23,246 bases of DNA. Origin: Actinomycetospora sp. Lineage in GTDB: Bacteria; Actinomycetota; Actinomycetes; Mycobacteriales; Pseudonocardiaceae. Where the stretch lies: assembly GCA_025925615.1 (NCBI GenBank), contig JAICLN010000009.1:1-23246 (forward strand), given 5' to 3'. Within the stretch, counting starts at the first letter, position 1. Every line of letters begins with the position of its first letter. Shown piece by piece: positions 14,116 to 20,997 of this stretch. The translations under genes and the position numbers were made by a program. The notes below the pieces were generated by a model. The model was not told the DNA's origin and did no database searches. It saw only the letters and a program-made list of their open reading frames with translations.

Positions 14116-14652
14116 GTGGGCCTGCGGCTCGCGGTGCTCGCGGGAGCACTGCTGGCGGCGGTCGGTCTCGCCGGGCACGTGGCGGGGGCGTTCGACGCCC
14201 GCACCCTGAGCGGGACCTGGCTGACCGCGGCCCTCGGACCGACCGCCTACGTGCTGCTCGCCCATCCCCGCAGCGTCACGAGCCGACTCCGCAACGCCCT
14301 CGTCGGCCACGTGAGCGCGATCCTGGCGGGCCTGCTCGCGCTCGCGGTCTTCGGACTCTGGACGGCGCCCTCGATCGTCGAGACCCACCACGAGAGCGTG
14401 GCCCAGGTCGGAGCCCAGGCCACCGCGATCGCGCTCACCCTGCTCGCGCTCACCGTGGCCGACGCCCACCACGCCCCGTCCGGTGCCACGGCTCTGCTCG
14501 TGGCGAGCGGCATCGCCCGCCCCGGGCCGGAGCTCGTCGGTCTGTTGATCGGCCTGGCCCTCGTGCTCCTGCTCGCGCCACTGCTCGCTCGCTTCCCCGG
14601 GCATCGCCACGACACCGCGGACGACAGTGCCGGCGACTCGCCCATGGGCTGA
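14116..14652 (+). CDS. HPP-family-like membrane protein
   Basis: This protein of about 178 residues has four hydrophobic segments: about 4-24, 37-47, 65-83 and 100-115, with a further long one at 137-158. LGPTAYVLLAHP (40-51), RNALVGHVSAILAG (59-72) and HHAPSGATALLVASG (118-132) parallel the conserved GATAVLLF, PRNVIGGH and HPPGGATALL stretches of HPP-family proteins, which include a plastid nitrite transporter; the bacterial roles are mostly unknown. The start is unclear: GTG 14116 has no ribosome binding site, and an in-frame ATG at 14098 is followed directly by TGA. Non-standard CTG codons at 14110 and 14113 are also in frame. It lies 41 nt after the ClC stop and probably belongs to that transcript. 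The tail is His/Asp-rich. Confidence 0.75.
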   Translation: MGLRLAVLAGALLAAVGLAGHVAGAFDARTLSGTWLTAALGPTAYVLLAHPRSVTSRLRNALVGHVSAILAGLLALAVFGLWTAPSIVETHHESVAQVGAQATAIALTLLALTVADAHHAPSGATALLVASGIARPGPELVGLLIGLALVLLLAPLLARFPGHRHDTADDSAGDSPMG

Positions 14653-14671
14653 TCAGGGCGGGCCGCCGCGG

Positions 14672-14690
14672 GTCGTGCGACGAGCACGAC
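14672..14690. terminator. Bidirectional hairpin between convergent genes
   Basis: GTCGTGC-GACGA-GCACGAC is a perfect 7-bp stem with a 5-nt loop, lying 20 nt after the HPP-like gene and 26 nt after the phosphatase gene. It could stop transcripts arriving from both sides. There is no U-tract. Confidence 0.5.
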
Positions 14691-14715
14691 TCTCACAGAC
14701 GACCATCGCGGTCGG

Positions 14716-15903
14716 CTAGCGGCGGTACCACTCGAACGCGACGGCCGTCGCGTCGTCGTCGAGGTCGCCGCCGGTCCGCTCCCGCAGGTCCGCGACGAGC
14801 CAGGCGGGCAGGTCACGGGGTGTGCTGCTGTGCGCGAGGCGGTGGGCGAGCCCGTCGAGGGTCCCGACCCCGCCGCCGCCGGTCGCGACGCCCGCGACGC
14901 CGTCCGTGAGCAGCAGCAGGGCGTCGCCGGGCCGGACGTCGACGGCGCCGACGTCATACCGGGTGCGGTCGAGCAGCCCGAGGGGCTCGTGGGCGCGGCC
15001 CAGGTCGAGCAGGTCGACGTCGTGACCGCGCCGACGCATCGCGATCGGGGAACCGGCGTGCACGGCCACGGCCGTGTCCCGGGCCAGGTCGATCTCCAGC
15101 AACAGGGCGTGGACGATCGCGTGCCCGTGGTGGCGGTCCCACAGCGCCTGGTCCGCGAGCGCCGCCTGCTCCGCGATCGTCCGCCCTCCGCGGCGGGCGT
15201 TGCGCAGGGCGGCGAGGGCCAGATCCCCGACCTGGGTCGCCACCAGCCCCCGTCCCGCGGCGTCGAGCAGCGAGACGGTCAGCCGGTCGCCGTCGAGCGA
15301 CCAGTCGAACAGGTCGCTCGTGACGCGGGGGGCGGGCTCGACGACGGCGCGCAGCGCGAACCGGTCGGTCGCGACGTCGGCCGGAGGGAGCAGCTGCCAC
15401 TGCAGCTCGGCGGCGATGCTGTACTCGTAGGTGCGCCGTACCAGTTCGAGCTGGTCGGTGGTGGTGGCTGCCAGGCGGAGCAGGACGGCCAGCGTGCGGC
15501 CCAGGCGTCGCCAGTCCGGAGGTCCGAACGACGCGGTCGGTCCGCCCTCCCCGAAGGGGCCCACGACGGTGAGGACGCCGGGGGTGTGGCCGTAGGCGTC
15601 GAGCGGGATGTAGCGCCGTTCCCGGTCACCGACGCGGTGGGTGAGCACCACCTCGGTGTGCAGCGCCTGCGCGGCCGGACCGTCGCGCACGTCGAGGTAC
15701 GGCTCGGCGGGCGAGCCGGCGGCGCCCGCGAGGTGCAGGCGTTCCCGCCGCCGGTCGAGCAGGTGGACCTCGACGCGGTCGGCGCCGAGCACCGTGCGCA
15801 GCCACTCCGTCGCGACGGCCACGGCGCGCGCGCCGGGCACGTCGAGGACCCGGTCGACCAGCTCGGCGGCGACCTCCCGCGGCGAGGGCGCCGGGGGCGT
15901 CAC
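14716..15903 (-). CDS. GAF-SpoIIE PP2C-type serine phosphatase
   Basis: This 395-residue cytoplasmic protein starts at GTG 15903, overlapping the upstream marR-like stop by 4 nt (GTGA). Residues about 15-145 resemble a GAF sensor domain; 155-392 are a SpoIIE/RsbU-type PP2C phosphatase, which in this family dephosphorylates STAS anti-anti-sigma factors. The short helix YEYSIAAELQWQLLPP (159-174) is the typical link before the catalytic core. Metal-binding positions read TSDLFDW (D197, D200), LLDAAGRGLVA (D214), LLLTDGVAG (D334) and DDDATAV (about 382-388). The usual GGD is TSD here, but the Asp ligands are kept, so activity is likely. No STAS or sigma factor is adjacent; a GHKL anti-sigma-type protein lies at 2089-3108. 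Confidence 0.92.
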   Translation of the reverse strand: MTPPAPSPREVAAELVDRVLDVPGARAVAVATEWLRTVLGADRVEVHLLDRRRERLHLAGAAGSPAEPYLDVRDGPAAQALHTEVVLTHRVGDRERRYIPLDAYGHTPGVLTVVGPFGEGGPTASFGPPDWRRLGRTLAVLLRLAATTTDQLELVRRTYEYSIAAELQWQLLPPADVATDRFALRAVVEPAPRVTSDLFDWSLDGDRLTVSLLDAAGRGLVATQVGDLALAALRNARRGGRTIAEQAALADQALWDRHHGHAIVHALLLEIDLARDTAVAVHAGSPIAMRRRGHDVDLLDLGRAHEPLGLLDRTRYDVGAVDVRPGDALLLLTDGVAGVATGGGGVGTLDGLAHRLAHSSTPRDLPAWLVADLRERTGGDLDDDATAVAFEWYRR

Positions 15904-16418
15904 CGCGCGGGGTCCGGGGGCTCGGCGTCGGCGAGCGAGTCGTAGGCCCGGGCGAAGCCCTCCGCGCCGAGCAGCAGCGCGTCCCGCTCCTCGGGACTCA
16001 TGGCCTCGGTGACCCGCTGCAGCGCCTGGGCGCGCGCGCCGGCGAGGTCGGAGAGGACCGAGCGACCCGCGGGGGTGAGCTCGAGCAGGGTGGCGCGGCG
16101 GTTGTCCGGCGCGACCTCCCGCGTGATCAGCCCGGCCGCCGTCAACCGGTCACTGATGCGACTGGCCGTGGAGGGGGGCACGCGGAGCGCCTCCCCGAGG
16201 ACGGTGACCTTGGCGTTGCCGAGGTGCTCCAGGGACTGCAGTGCGCGCAGGTGGGACGGCGAGACGTTCTCCTCCATGTCGCTGAGGACACCGACGCTGA
16301 GCTCCAGGAGTCCCCGCAGGGCGTGCTCCAGCCGGCCGGCGAACGACGACGCGGTCCGACCGTCGGTCCGGCCCGACCCTCCTGGCACAGCGCTCCCGGC
16401 TGCCTCACCCATGATCAC
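15900..16418 (-). CDS. MarR-family transcriptional regulator (paired with PP2C phosphatase)
   Basis: This 172-residue protein reads from GTG 16418; ATG 16412 two codons later is an equally good start. A GGGA lies 4 nt before the GTG and 10 nt before the ATG. After an unstructured N-terminus of about 25 residues come a dimerisation helix, then the winged helix: SPSHLRALQSLEHLGNAKVT (53-72), recognition helix RVPPSTASRISDRLTAAGLI (79-98), wing with DNRRATLLELTPAG (104-117). The wing keeps the typical Asp-Arg-Arg. It forms a two-gene unit with the GAF-SpoIIE phosphatase through a 4-nt overlap. A perfect 16-bp palindrome 26 nt upstream is a likely autoregulatory operator. The inducer is unknown. 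Confidence 0.9.
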   Translation of the reverse strand: MIMGEAAGSAVPGGSGRTDGRTASSFAGRLEHALRGLLELSVGVLSDMEENVSPSHLRALQSLEHLGNAKVTVLGEALRVPPSTASRISDRLTAAGLITREVAPDNRRATLLELTPAGRSVLSDLAGARAQALQRVTEAMSPEERDALLLGAEGFARAYDSLADAEPPDPAR

Positions 16419-16443
16419 GTGGTCCCACTCGTCCGAACGGCCC

Positions 16444-16459
16444 GGTGGCCGCGGCCACC
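16444..16459. promoter_or_regulatory. Perfect 16-bp palindrome, candidate operator
   Basis: GGTGGCCGCGGCCACC is fully self-complementary and sits 26-41 bp upstream of the marR-like start at 16418, after the hairpin that ends the preceding operon. The position fits repressor binding over the promoter. Its length is compatible with MarR sites, though they are usually less GC-rich. Confidence 0.45.
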
Positions 16460-16496
16460 TCCCCCGACGCCAGCATCATGCACGACGGTCGGTCTT

Positions 16497-16517
16497 GCCC
16501 GGAGCGGCGCTCCGGGC
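16497..16517 (-). terminator. Hairpin terminator after the enolase-GH15-SDR operon
   Basis: A perfect 9-bp stem (GCCCGGAGC/GCTCCGGGC) with a 3-nt loop starts 4 nt after the stop codon at 16522 on the minus strand. It is GC-rich without a U-tract, as is common in actinobacteria. Confidence 0.6.
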
Positions 16518-16521
16518 ACCG

Positions 16522-16878
16522 TCATCCCCCGCGTCCCGCCCAGCCGCCGGCGACGGCGAAGCCGAGGGCCACCCCCGCGCTCACGGCCGCGCCCCGCCGG
16601 TGCTCCCGGTCGAGCACGGCCAGCCCGACCATGCTCGCGGCGTGGACGCCGTCGACCGCCGCGCCGACCACCGCCGACGTCCGGCCCGGCACGGCCAGGC
16701 CCGCGAGCCCCTGCAGGAGGTGCCGTGCGCCCAGGACCCGCACCACGGCGACGGTCCGGCCGTCCGCACCGGCCCCGTCGATCCGCGCGGCCACGGCGGC
16801 CGGGCGCAGGAGCAGGGCACCGCCGTGGGCCACGTGCGCGGTGTGGACGAGGTCGGCACGTCGAACCCGCGCCGTCAT
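16522..16878 (-). CDS. Small hydrophobic protein, probable membrane, unknown function
   Basis: This 118-residue protein starts at ATG 16878, 7 nt after GGAGG, and overlaps the SDR stop by 4 nt (ATGA). After a basic N-terminus (MTARVRRADLVH) the chain is Ala/Val/Gly-rich, with hydrophobic stretches around residues 42-58 (VVRVLGARHLLQGLAGLAV), 63-82 (SAVVGAAVDGVHAASMVGLA) and 93-112, so two or three membrane helices are plausible. The RVLGARHLLQ and AVDGVHAASM stretches look conserved-type but I cannot name the family. Being coupled to an SDR that itself ends in a membrane helix, it may help anchor or partner that enzyme at the membrane. It is the last gene of the operon, before a strong hairpin. 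Confidence 0.7.
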   Translation of the reverse strand: MTARVRRADLVHTAHVAHGGALLLRPAAVAARIDGAGADGRTVAVVRVLGARHLLQGLAGLAVPGRTSAVVGAAVDGVHAASMVGLAVLDREHRRGAAVSAGVALGFAVAGGWAGRGG

Positions 16879-17891
16879 CCCCGGTCCTCCCGGTCGCGGC
16901 GGCCCAGCCCCCGAGCGCCGACGAAGGCACCCGAGAGCACGGTCGCCGCCACGGCACCCACGAGTGCGCCGCGGTGCTCCGAGGCCCACGTCTGCGGGTC
17001 CCTCGACCAGGCCTCGTCGTCGAACGGTCCGTGGGCGCCGGCGTCGACCACGGCGTCACGGGGCTCGTCGAGGTTGGACCCGCGCCGGGGCAGGTCGGCC
17101 CGGGTCTGCTGCCCCGCCACCCCGTAGCGCCCGAGGTAGAGGTCGACGAGTTTGGGGGCGAGGCGCTCCCCGAGGATCGTGTAGACGGTGGCCAGACCGA
17201 CCCACATGTTGCGTCGCGGGTGCCCGGCGAGGAAGCGGATCGCCCGCGCGGCGACCTCGGGCTGCCACACCGGCGCCACCGGCCGGGGGTGTCCGTCGAC
17301 CCGTTCGAGGTTCCAGGTGAACTGCGGGGTGTTGAGCCCGGGCAGCTGCACCAGGCACACCCGCACCCGGCTCTTCTCGTGGGCCAGCTCGGTCATCACC
17401 GACTCGGTGAAGCCCTTGACGGCGTGCTTGGCGCCGCAGTAGGCGGACTGCAGCGGGATCGAGCGGTACGCCATCGCGGAGCCGACGTTGACGATCACTC
17501 CCCGGTCGCGGGGCCGCATCCGGGCCAGGGCCGCGCGGGTGCCGTACACCTGGCCGTAGTAGGTCACCTCGGTGATGCGCCGGAACTCCTCGAGGGTGGT
17601 GTCCCAGAAGAAGGCCAGGGAGCCGACGAACGCGACGTTGACCCACAGGTCGATCTCGCCGAGCTCCTCCTCCACCTGCTGGGCAGCCCGTTCCACCGCG
17701 TCGGGGTCGGCGACGTCGCAGACGACGGGCAGCGCCCGCTGCCCGGCGGCCTTGACGTCCGCGGCGGCGGCGTCGAGGCCTGCCTGTCCGCGGGCCAGCA
17801 CGGCCACGTCGTGGCCCGCCGCGGCGAGCTCGCGGACGGTCGCCCGTCCGACCCCGGCGGTGCCTCCGGTGACGACTGCGATCCTGCTCAT
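16875..17891 (-). CDS. Short-chain dehydrogenase/reductase with C-terminal membrane segment
   Basis: This 338-residue NAD(P)-dependent oxidoreductase starts at ATG 17891 after GGAGG and overlaps the GH15 stop by 4 nt. The Rossmann motif is TGGTAGVG (8-15), the acidic D59 follows the third strand (VVCDVAD), and the catalytic set is S138 (NVGSAMAYRS), Y151 and K155 (SAYCGAKHAVKG). The usual NNAG motif is VNVAF (84-88), a variant seen in a subgroup of SDRs. The core ends near residue 240; the remaining 100 residues include a loop-rich part and a likely membrane helix (ALVGAVAATVLSGAFVGA, about 309-326), which is unusual for classical SDRs. An in-frame upstream extension is inside GH15 and is rejected. 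The substrate is unknown. Confidence 0.9.
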   Translation of the reverse strand: MSRIAVVTGGTAGVGRATVRELAAAGHDVAVLARGQAGLDAAAADVKAAGQRALPVVCDVADPDAVERAAQQVEEELGEIDLWVNVAFVGSLAFFWDTTLEEFRRITEVTYYGQVYGTRAALARMRPRDRGVIVNVGSAMAYRSIPLQSAYCGAKHAVKGFTESVMTELAHEKSRVRVCLVQLPGLNTPQFTWNLERVDGHPRPVAPVWQPEVAARAIRFLAGHPRRNMWVGLATVYTILGERLAPKLVDLYLGRYGVAGQQTRADLPRRGSNLDEPRDAVVDAGAHGPFDDEAWSRDPQTWASEHRGALVGAVAATVLSGAFVGARGLGRRDREDRG

Positions 17892-19747
17892 CGGTCCTCC
17901 GTTCGATGGATGGTGCTCCCGGGCCCGGCCTCCAGCGGCGTGAGAACCGTCGAGGTCTCGAGCAGCAGGGCGTGGACGAAGGCCTGGGGCAGGTTGCCGC
18001 GCAGCTGGCGCTGGGCGACGTCGAACTCCTCGGTCAGCAGTCCCGGCGGGCCGCAGGCCGATCGGCCCCGCTCGAAGAAGTGCCGGGCGCACAGCGCGTC
18101 GCCCTGCTGGTGGCAGGCCAGGGCGGTGATGAAGTTGCAGAGCAGGAAGGCGCCCTCGGCGTCGCCCAGGGGACGCTCGTCGGCCCGGAAGCGGTAGGCG
18201 TAGCCCTCCCTGGTCAGTTCCCGCAGGTAGGACTCGAGGGTCGCGCGGCTGCGCGGGTCGTCCGCGGGGATCGCCCCGCGCACGGCGGCGAGCAGCAGCG
18301 CCCCGTCCGGCCGGGGGTCGTCGGCCGCGCGCTGCCAGCGTCCACTGGGATGGGTCGAGGTGCGGGCGGTGTGGGCGAGGATCGTGTCGGCCAGCGCCGA
18401 CCAGTGCCCGGCCTCACCGCCGCCCATCGCGGCCGCGACGGCGCGCAGCCCGGCCACGCAGACCAGCCGGCTGTGCGTCCACTCCCGGTCCTCGAGCTCC
18501 CACACCCCCGCGTCCGGCTCCGTCCAGCGCTGCTCGATCGCGGCGACCGCGGTCTCCACGGCGCGCCAGCCCTCGGCGTCCAGGCGGTCCCGCCCGGCCG
18601 CCGTGGCCAGGAGCAGCAGCAGCTCACCGAAGGCGTCGAGCTGGAACTGGTGACCGCCGCGGTTGCCCACCCGGTCGCCGCCACCCGGGTAGCCGGGCAC
18701 CCCGAGGTGGACCTCGTCGGGGACCGGGCCACCGTCGACCGCGTACGCCGGCGCCAGCCGGGGACCGTCGTCGAGCAGGCGCGCACCCAGGAAGCGCACG
18801 GCGTCGTCGAGCAGGTCGTCGAGGCCGGCGAGCCCCGCCGCCCGGCCGGCGTAGCACTGGTCGCGGATCCAGGTGTAGCGGTAGTCGAAGTTGGCCTGCC
18901 CGCCGGGCCGCTCGGGCAGGCTGGTCGTGGCCGCGGCGACCATCGCCCCGGAACCACTGGTCATGCCGCGCAGCACCGCGGCCGCGTGGGCGGCGTCGCG
19001 TGGGGCCGCCCCGATGAGCGGCGAGGACGGCGGGACGCTCGCGCGCCACCGCGTCTCGGTCTCCCGCCAGGCGAGGTCGGGGTCGGGGGCCTGATCGGGG
19101 AGCTCCCGGCCGATCTCGAGGACGAGGTCGTGGTGGCGCCCCGCCGGGACGACCAGGTCGACCTCGAGACGGGTGCCGCGCTCGACCGTCACCGGGACCG
19201 CGTCGCCGCCGCCCCGCCAGCGCAGCCGCAGCTCCCCGAGCCGGCCGGTCCAGCAGCCGTCGTCGTCGCGGCGGAGCTCGGTCAGCGGGTGGCGCCCGTA
19301 GTCGCCGCGGGGATCGAGCACGACGTGGACCGAGGCCGGCACGTCGTCGGCGAGGACCCGGCGCAACAGCACGAGCCGTGCCGCGTCCGCGGGCAGGGCG
19401 AGGGCCTCCCGGCTCTCGATCGGGCCGTCGGTGGTCATCCACCGGCTGCGCCAGATCAACGAGCCCTCCTCGTAGTGCCCGCCCCACACGTAGCGCTCGG
19501 TCGGGGTCACGTCGTAGTGCCCGGGCGCCCCGAGCAGCCCGGCGAACACCGCGGCCGAGTCCCAGCGCGGCGCACACATCCAGACGATGTCCCCGCGCGG
19601 GCCGAGCAGGGCGCCGCGCTCGCCGTCGGCGAGCAGCGCGTACTCGCGCAGCACCTGCGGCGAGCCGAGGATGGCCGCGGACCCGTCGGACACGTCGCGC
19701 GAGGTGGTGGACGGACGGGCCGGTGGGGCCTGGTCCTGGGTGGTCAC
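17888..19747 (-). CDS. Glycoside hydrolase family 15 (glucoamylase/trehalase-like)
   Basis: This 619-residue protein starts at GTG 19747, 5 nt after GGGAG. An N-terminal beta-sandwich (about 30-240) precedes the (alpha/alpha)6 barrel. GH15 landmarks: NFDYRYTWIRDQCYAG (286-301), GNRGGHQFQLDAFGELLLLL (361-380), the general-acid segment DAGVWELEDREWTHSRL (412-428) with E417, and the second catalytic segment LLTEEFDVAQRQLRGNLPQAF (starting at 570) with E573/E574. There is no signal peptide, so it acts inside the cell. In actinobacteria such cytoplasmic GH15 proteins include trehalases as well as glucoamylase or dextranase-like enzymes; the sequence alone does not settle which. It follows the enolase-like gene after 46 nt and overlaps the SDR gene, so it belongs to the same transcript. 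Confidence 0.94.
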   Translation of the reverse strand: MTTQDQAPPARPSTTSRDVSDGSAAILGSPQVLREYALLADGERGALLGPRGDIVWMCAPRWDSAAVFAGLLGAPGHYDVTPTERYVWGGHYEEGSLIWRSRWMTTDGPIESREALALPADAARLVLLRRVLADDVPASVHVVLDPRGDYGRHPLTELRRDDDGCWTGRLGELRLRWRGGGDAVPVTVERGTRLEVDLVVPAGRHHDLVLEIGRELPDQAPDPDLAWRETETRWRASVPPSSPLIGAAPRDAAHAAAVLRGMTSGSGAMVAAATTSLPERPGGQANFDYRYTWIRDQCYAGRAAGLAGLDDLLDDAVRFLGARLLDDGPRLAPAYAVDGGPVPDEVHLGVPGYPGGGDRVGNRGGHQFQLDAFGELLLLLATAAGRDRLDAEGWRAVETAVAAIEQRWTEPDAGVWELEDREWTHSRLVCVAGLRAVAAAMGGGEAGHWSALADTILAHTARTSTHPSGRWQRAADDPRPDGALLLAAVRGAIPADDPRSRATLESYLRELTREGYAYRFRADERPLGDAEGAFLLCNFITALACHQQGDALCARHFFERGRSACGPPGLLTEEFDVAQRQLRGNLPQAFVHALLLETSTVLTPLEAGPGSTIHRTEDR

Positions 19748-19793
19748 GGGCGCTCCCGGGGGTCGGGGTTCGTCGGGTGGTGGACGGGTCGCC

Positions 19794-20894
19794 TCAGGCG
19801 ACCCGGTAGGGCTCGAGGTCGGTCTCGCGCAGGGTCAGGCCGTGCCCGGGCCGCGAGCGATCGGGACGCAGGACGCCGTCGGGCTCCGGGGTGAGGACGC
19901 CGTCGAAGGCACGGGCCTCGATGCGCACGTGGTCGTGGAAGTACTCGAGGTGGCGCAGGTGCCACACGGCGCAGCCGACGTGGGCGCTGGCCTGGGGAGC
20001 GCAGTGCAGCGAGAGGTCGAGGCTGCGCGCGTCGCAGAGGGCGGCCACGCGGGTGAGGGCGGTGTAGCCGCCGCAGCGGGTGACGTCGGCCTGCAGGCAG
20101 TCCACCGCCCCGGCGGCGAGCATGCGGTGGAAGTAGGGCAGGTCGTAGCCGTACTCCCCGGCCGCGACATCCACGCCGCCGGGGCCGTGGTCACGGACGA
20201 GGGCCAGACCTTCGAGGTCGTCGGAGCTCACCGGCTCCTCCAGCCAGGTCACCCCCCGCTCGGCGAGCCGCCCGGCCCAGCCCAGGGCCTGCTTGCGCGT
20301 GTAGGCACCGTTGGCGTCGACCAGCAGCTCGACGTCGTCGCCGACGGCCGCGCGGGCCACGTCGAGCCGGTGCTCGTCGTCCTCGGGATGTCTCCCGATC
20401 TTGATCTTGACCGAGGTCATGCCCTCGGCGACCCACCGACGCAGCTGGGTGCGCAGCTGGTCGTCGTCGTAGGAGGTGAACCCCCCGCTGCCGTAGACCG
20501 GGGTGGCGTCGTGCACCGCGCCGAGCGCCACCGCGAGCGGGATGTCCCGCACGCGGGCGTGCAGGTCCCACAGGGCGATGTCGACCGCGGAGATCGCCTC
20601 GGCGACGACGCCGAGACGGCCGAGGTTGCGCACCGCCCGGTGCATCGCCGCCCACGCGGCGGGCACCGCGAGCACGTCGCGGCCCCGCACGATGCCGGCG
20701 AGGACGGCGTCGACCGTCGTCGCCGCCGGCGGACCGGCGTAGGTGTAGCCGAGCCCGGTGCACCCGGCCGCGTAGGCCCGGACCACGACCAGGGTCGTGG
20801 AGTCCCAGCTCAGCGTGCCGTCGGACTCCGGCGCGTCCGTGGGCAGCGTGTACGTCGCCACCTCCAGCCCCTCGAGGGGCACCACCGTGCTCAT
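19794..20894 (-). CDS. Enolase-superfamily enzyme, mandelate racemase subgroup (sugar-acid dehydratase-like)
   Basis: This 366-residue protein reads from ATG 20894 (MSTVVPLEGLEV). Catalytic positions are complete: KIK at 163-165 (K163, K165), metal ligands D193 (LLVDANGAY), E219 (TWLEEPV) and E247 (VAAGEYGYD), and the His-Asp dyad D270 (LQADVTRCGG) with H297 (LSLHCAPQ). This set defines the mandelate racemase subgroup, which removes the proton next to a carboxylate; most members dehydrate sugar acids. The true substrate cannot be told. No Shine-Dalgarno site precedes the ATG, and a -35/-10 pair places the transcript start at or next to the ATG, so translation is probably leaderless. It heads the operon with GH15 and the SDR and is divergent from the TPP enzyme. 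Confidence 0.93.
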   Translation of the reverse strand: MSTVVPLEGLEVATYTLPTDAPESDGTLSWDSTTLVVVRAYAAGCTGLGYTYAGPPAATTVDAVLAGIVRGRDVLAVPAAWAAMHRAVRNLGRLGVVAEAISAVDIALWDLHARVRDIPLAVALGAVHDATPVYGSGGFTSYDDDQLRTQLRRWVAEGMTSVKIKIGRHPEDDEHRLDVARAAVGDDVELLVDANGAYTRKQALGWAGRLAERGVTWLEEPVSSDDLEGLALVRDHGPGGVDVAAGEYGYDLPYFHRMLAAGAVDCLQADVTRCGGYTALTRVAALCDARSLDLSLHCAPQASAHVGCAVWHLRHLEYFHDHVRIEARAFDGVLTPEPDGVLRPDRSRPGHGLTLRETDLEPYRVA

Positions 20895-20901
20895 ACAGCA
20901 A

Positions 20902-20929
20902 GTCGTACCACGTGCATCACTTCCATCAA
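20902..20929 (-). promoter_or_regulatory. Putative leaderless promoter of the enolase-like gene
   Basis: On the minus strand TTGATG (20929-20924), a 16-nt spacer and TACGAC (20907-20902) form a sigma-70-like promoter. The ATG's first base (20894) lies 8 nt past the -10, the usual start distance, so the mRNA would begin at or beside the start codon. This agrees with the missing ribosome binding site. Confidence 0.5.
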
Positions 20930-20958
20930 ACACGTCGTGCATCACGCACGATCTCGTG
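20911..20958. repeat. Direct and inverted repeats in the divergent control region
   Basis: CGTGCATCAC occurs twice (20911-20920 and 20936-20945), 25 bp apart. The second copy is also the left part of an inverted repeat CGTGC-ATCAC-GCACG (20936-20950). CACG-T-CGTG (20931-20939) and CACGA-TC-TCGTG (20947-20958) overlap it. The cluster lies between the -35 of the enolase-like gene and the TPP-enzyme leader, where a shared regulator could act on both. No regulator gene is adjacent. Confidence 0.45.
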
Positions 20959-20997
20959 GCAGGGTGGTCGTGACCGACTCGCAGAGGAGATGGATCG

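Noticed and set aside
11939..14149. Minus-strand open frame of 736 codons opposite the ClC gene
   Set aside because: Its composition is Gly/Arg/Asp/His/Gln-rich without hydrophobic cores, mirroring the ClC codons on the other strand.
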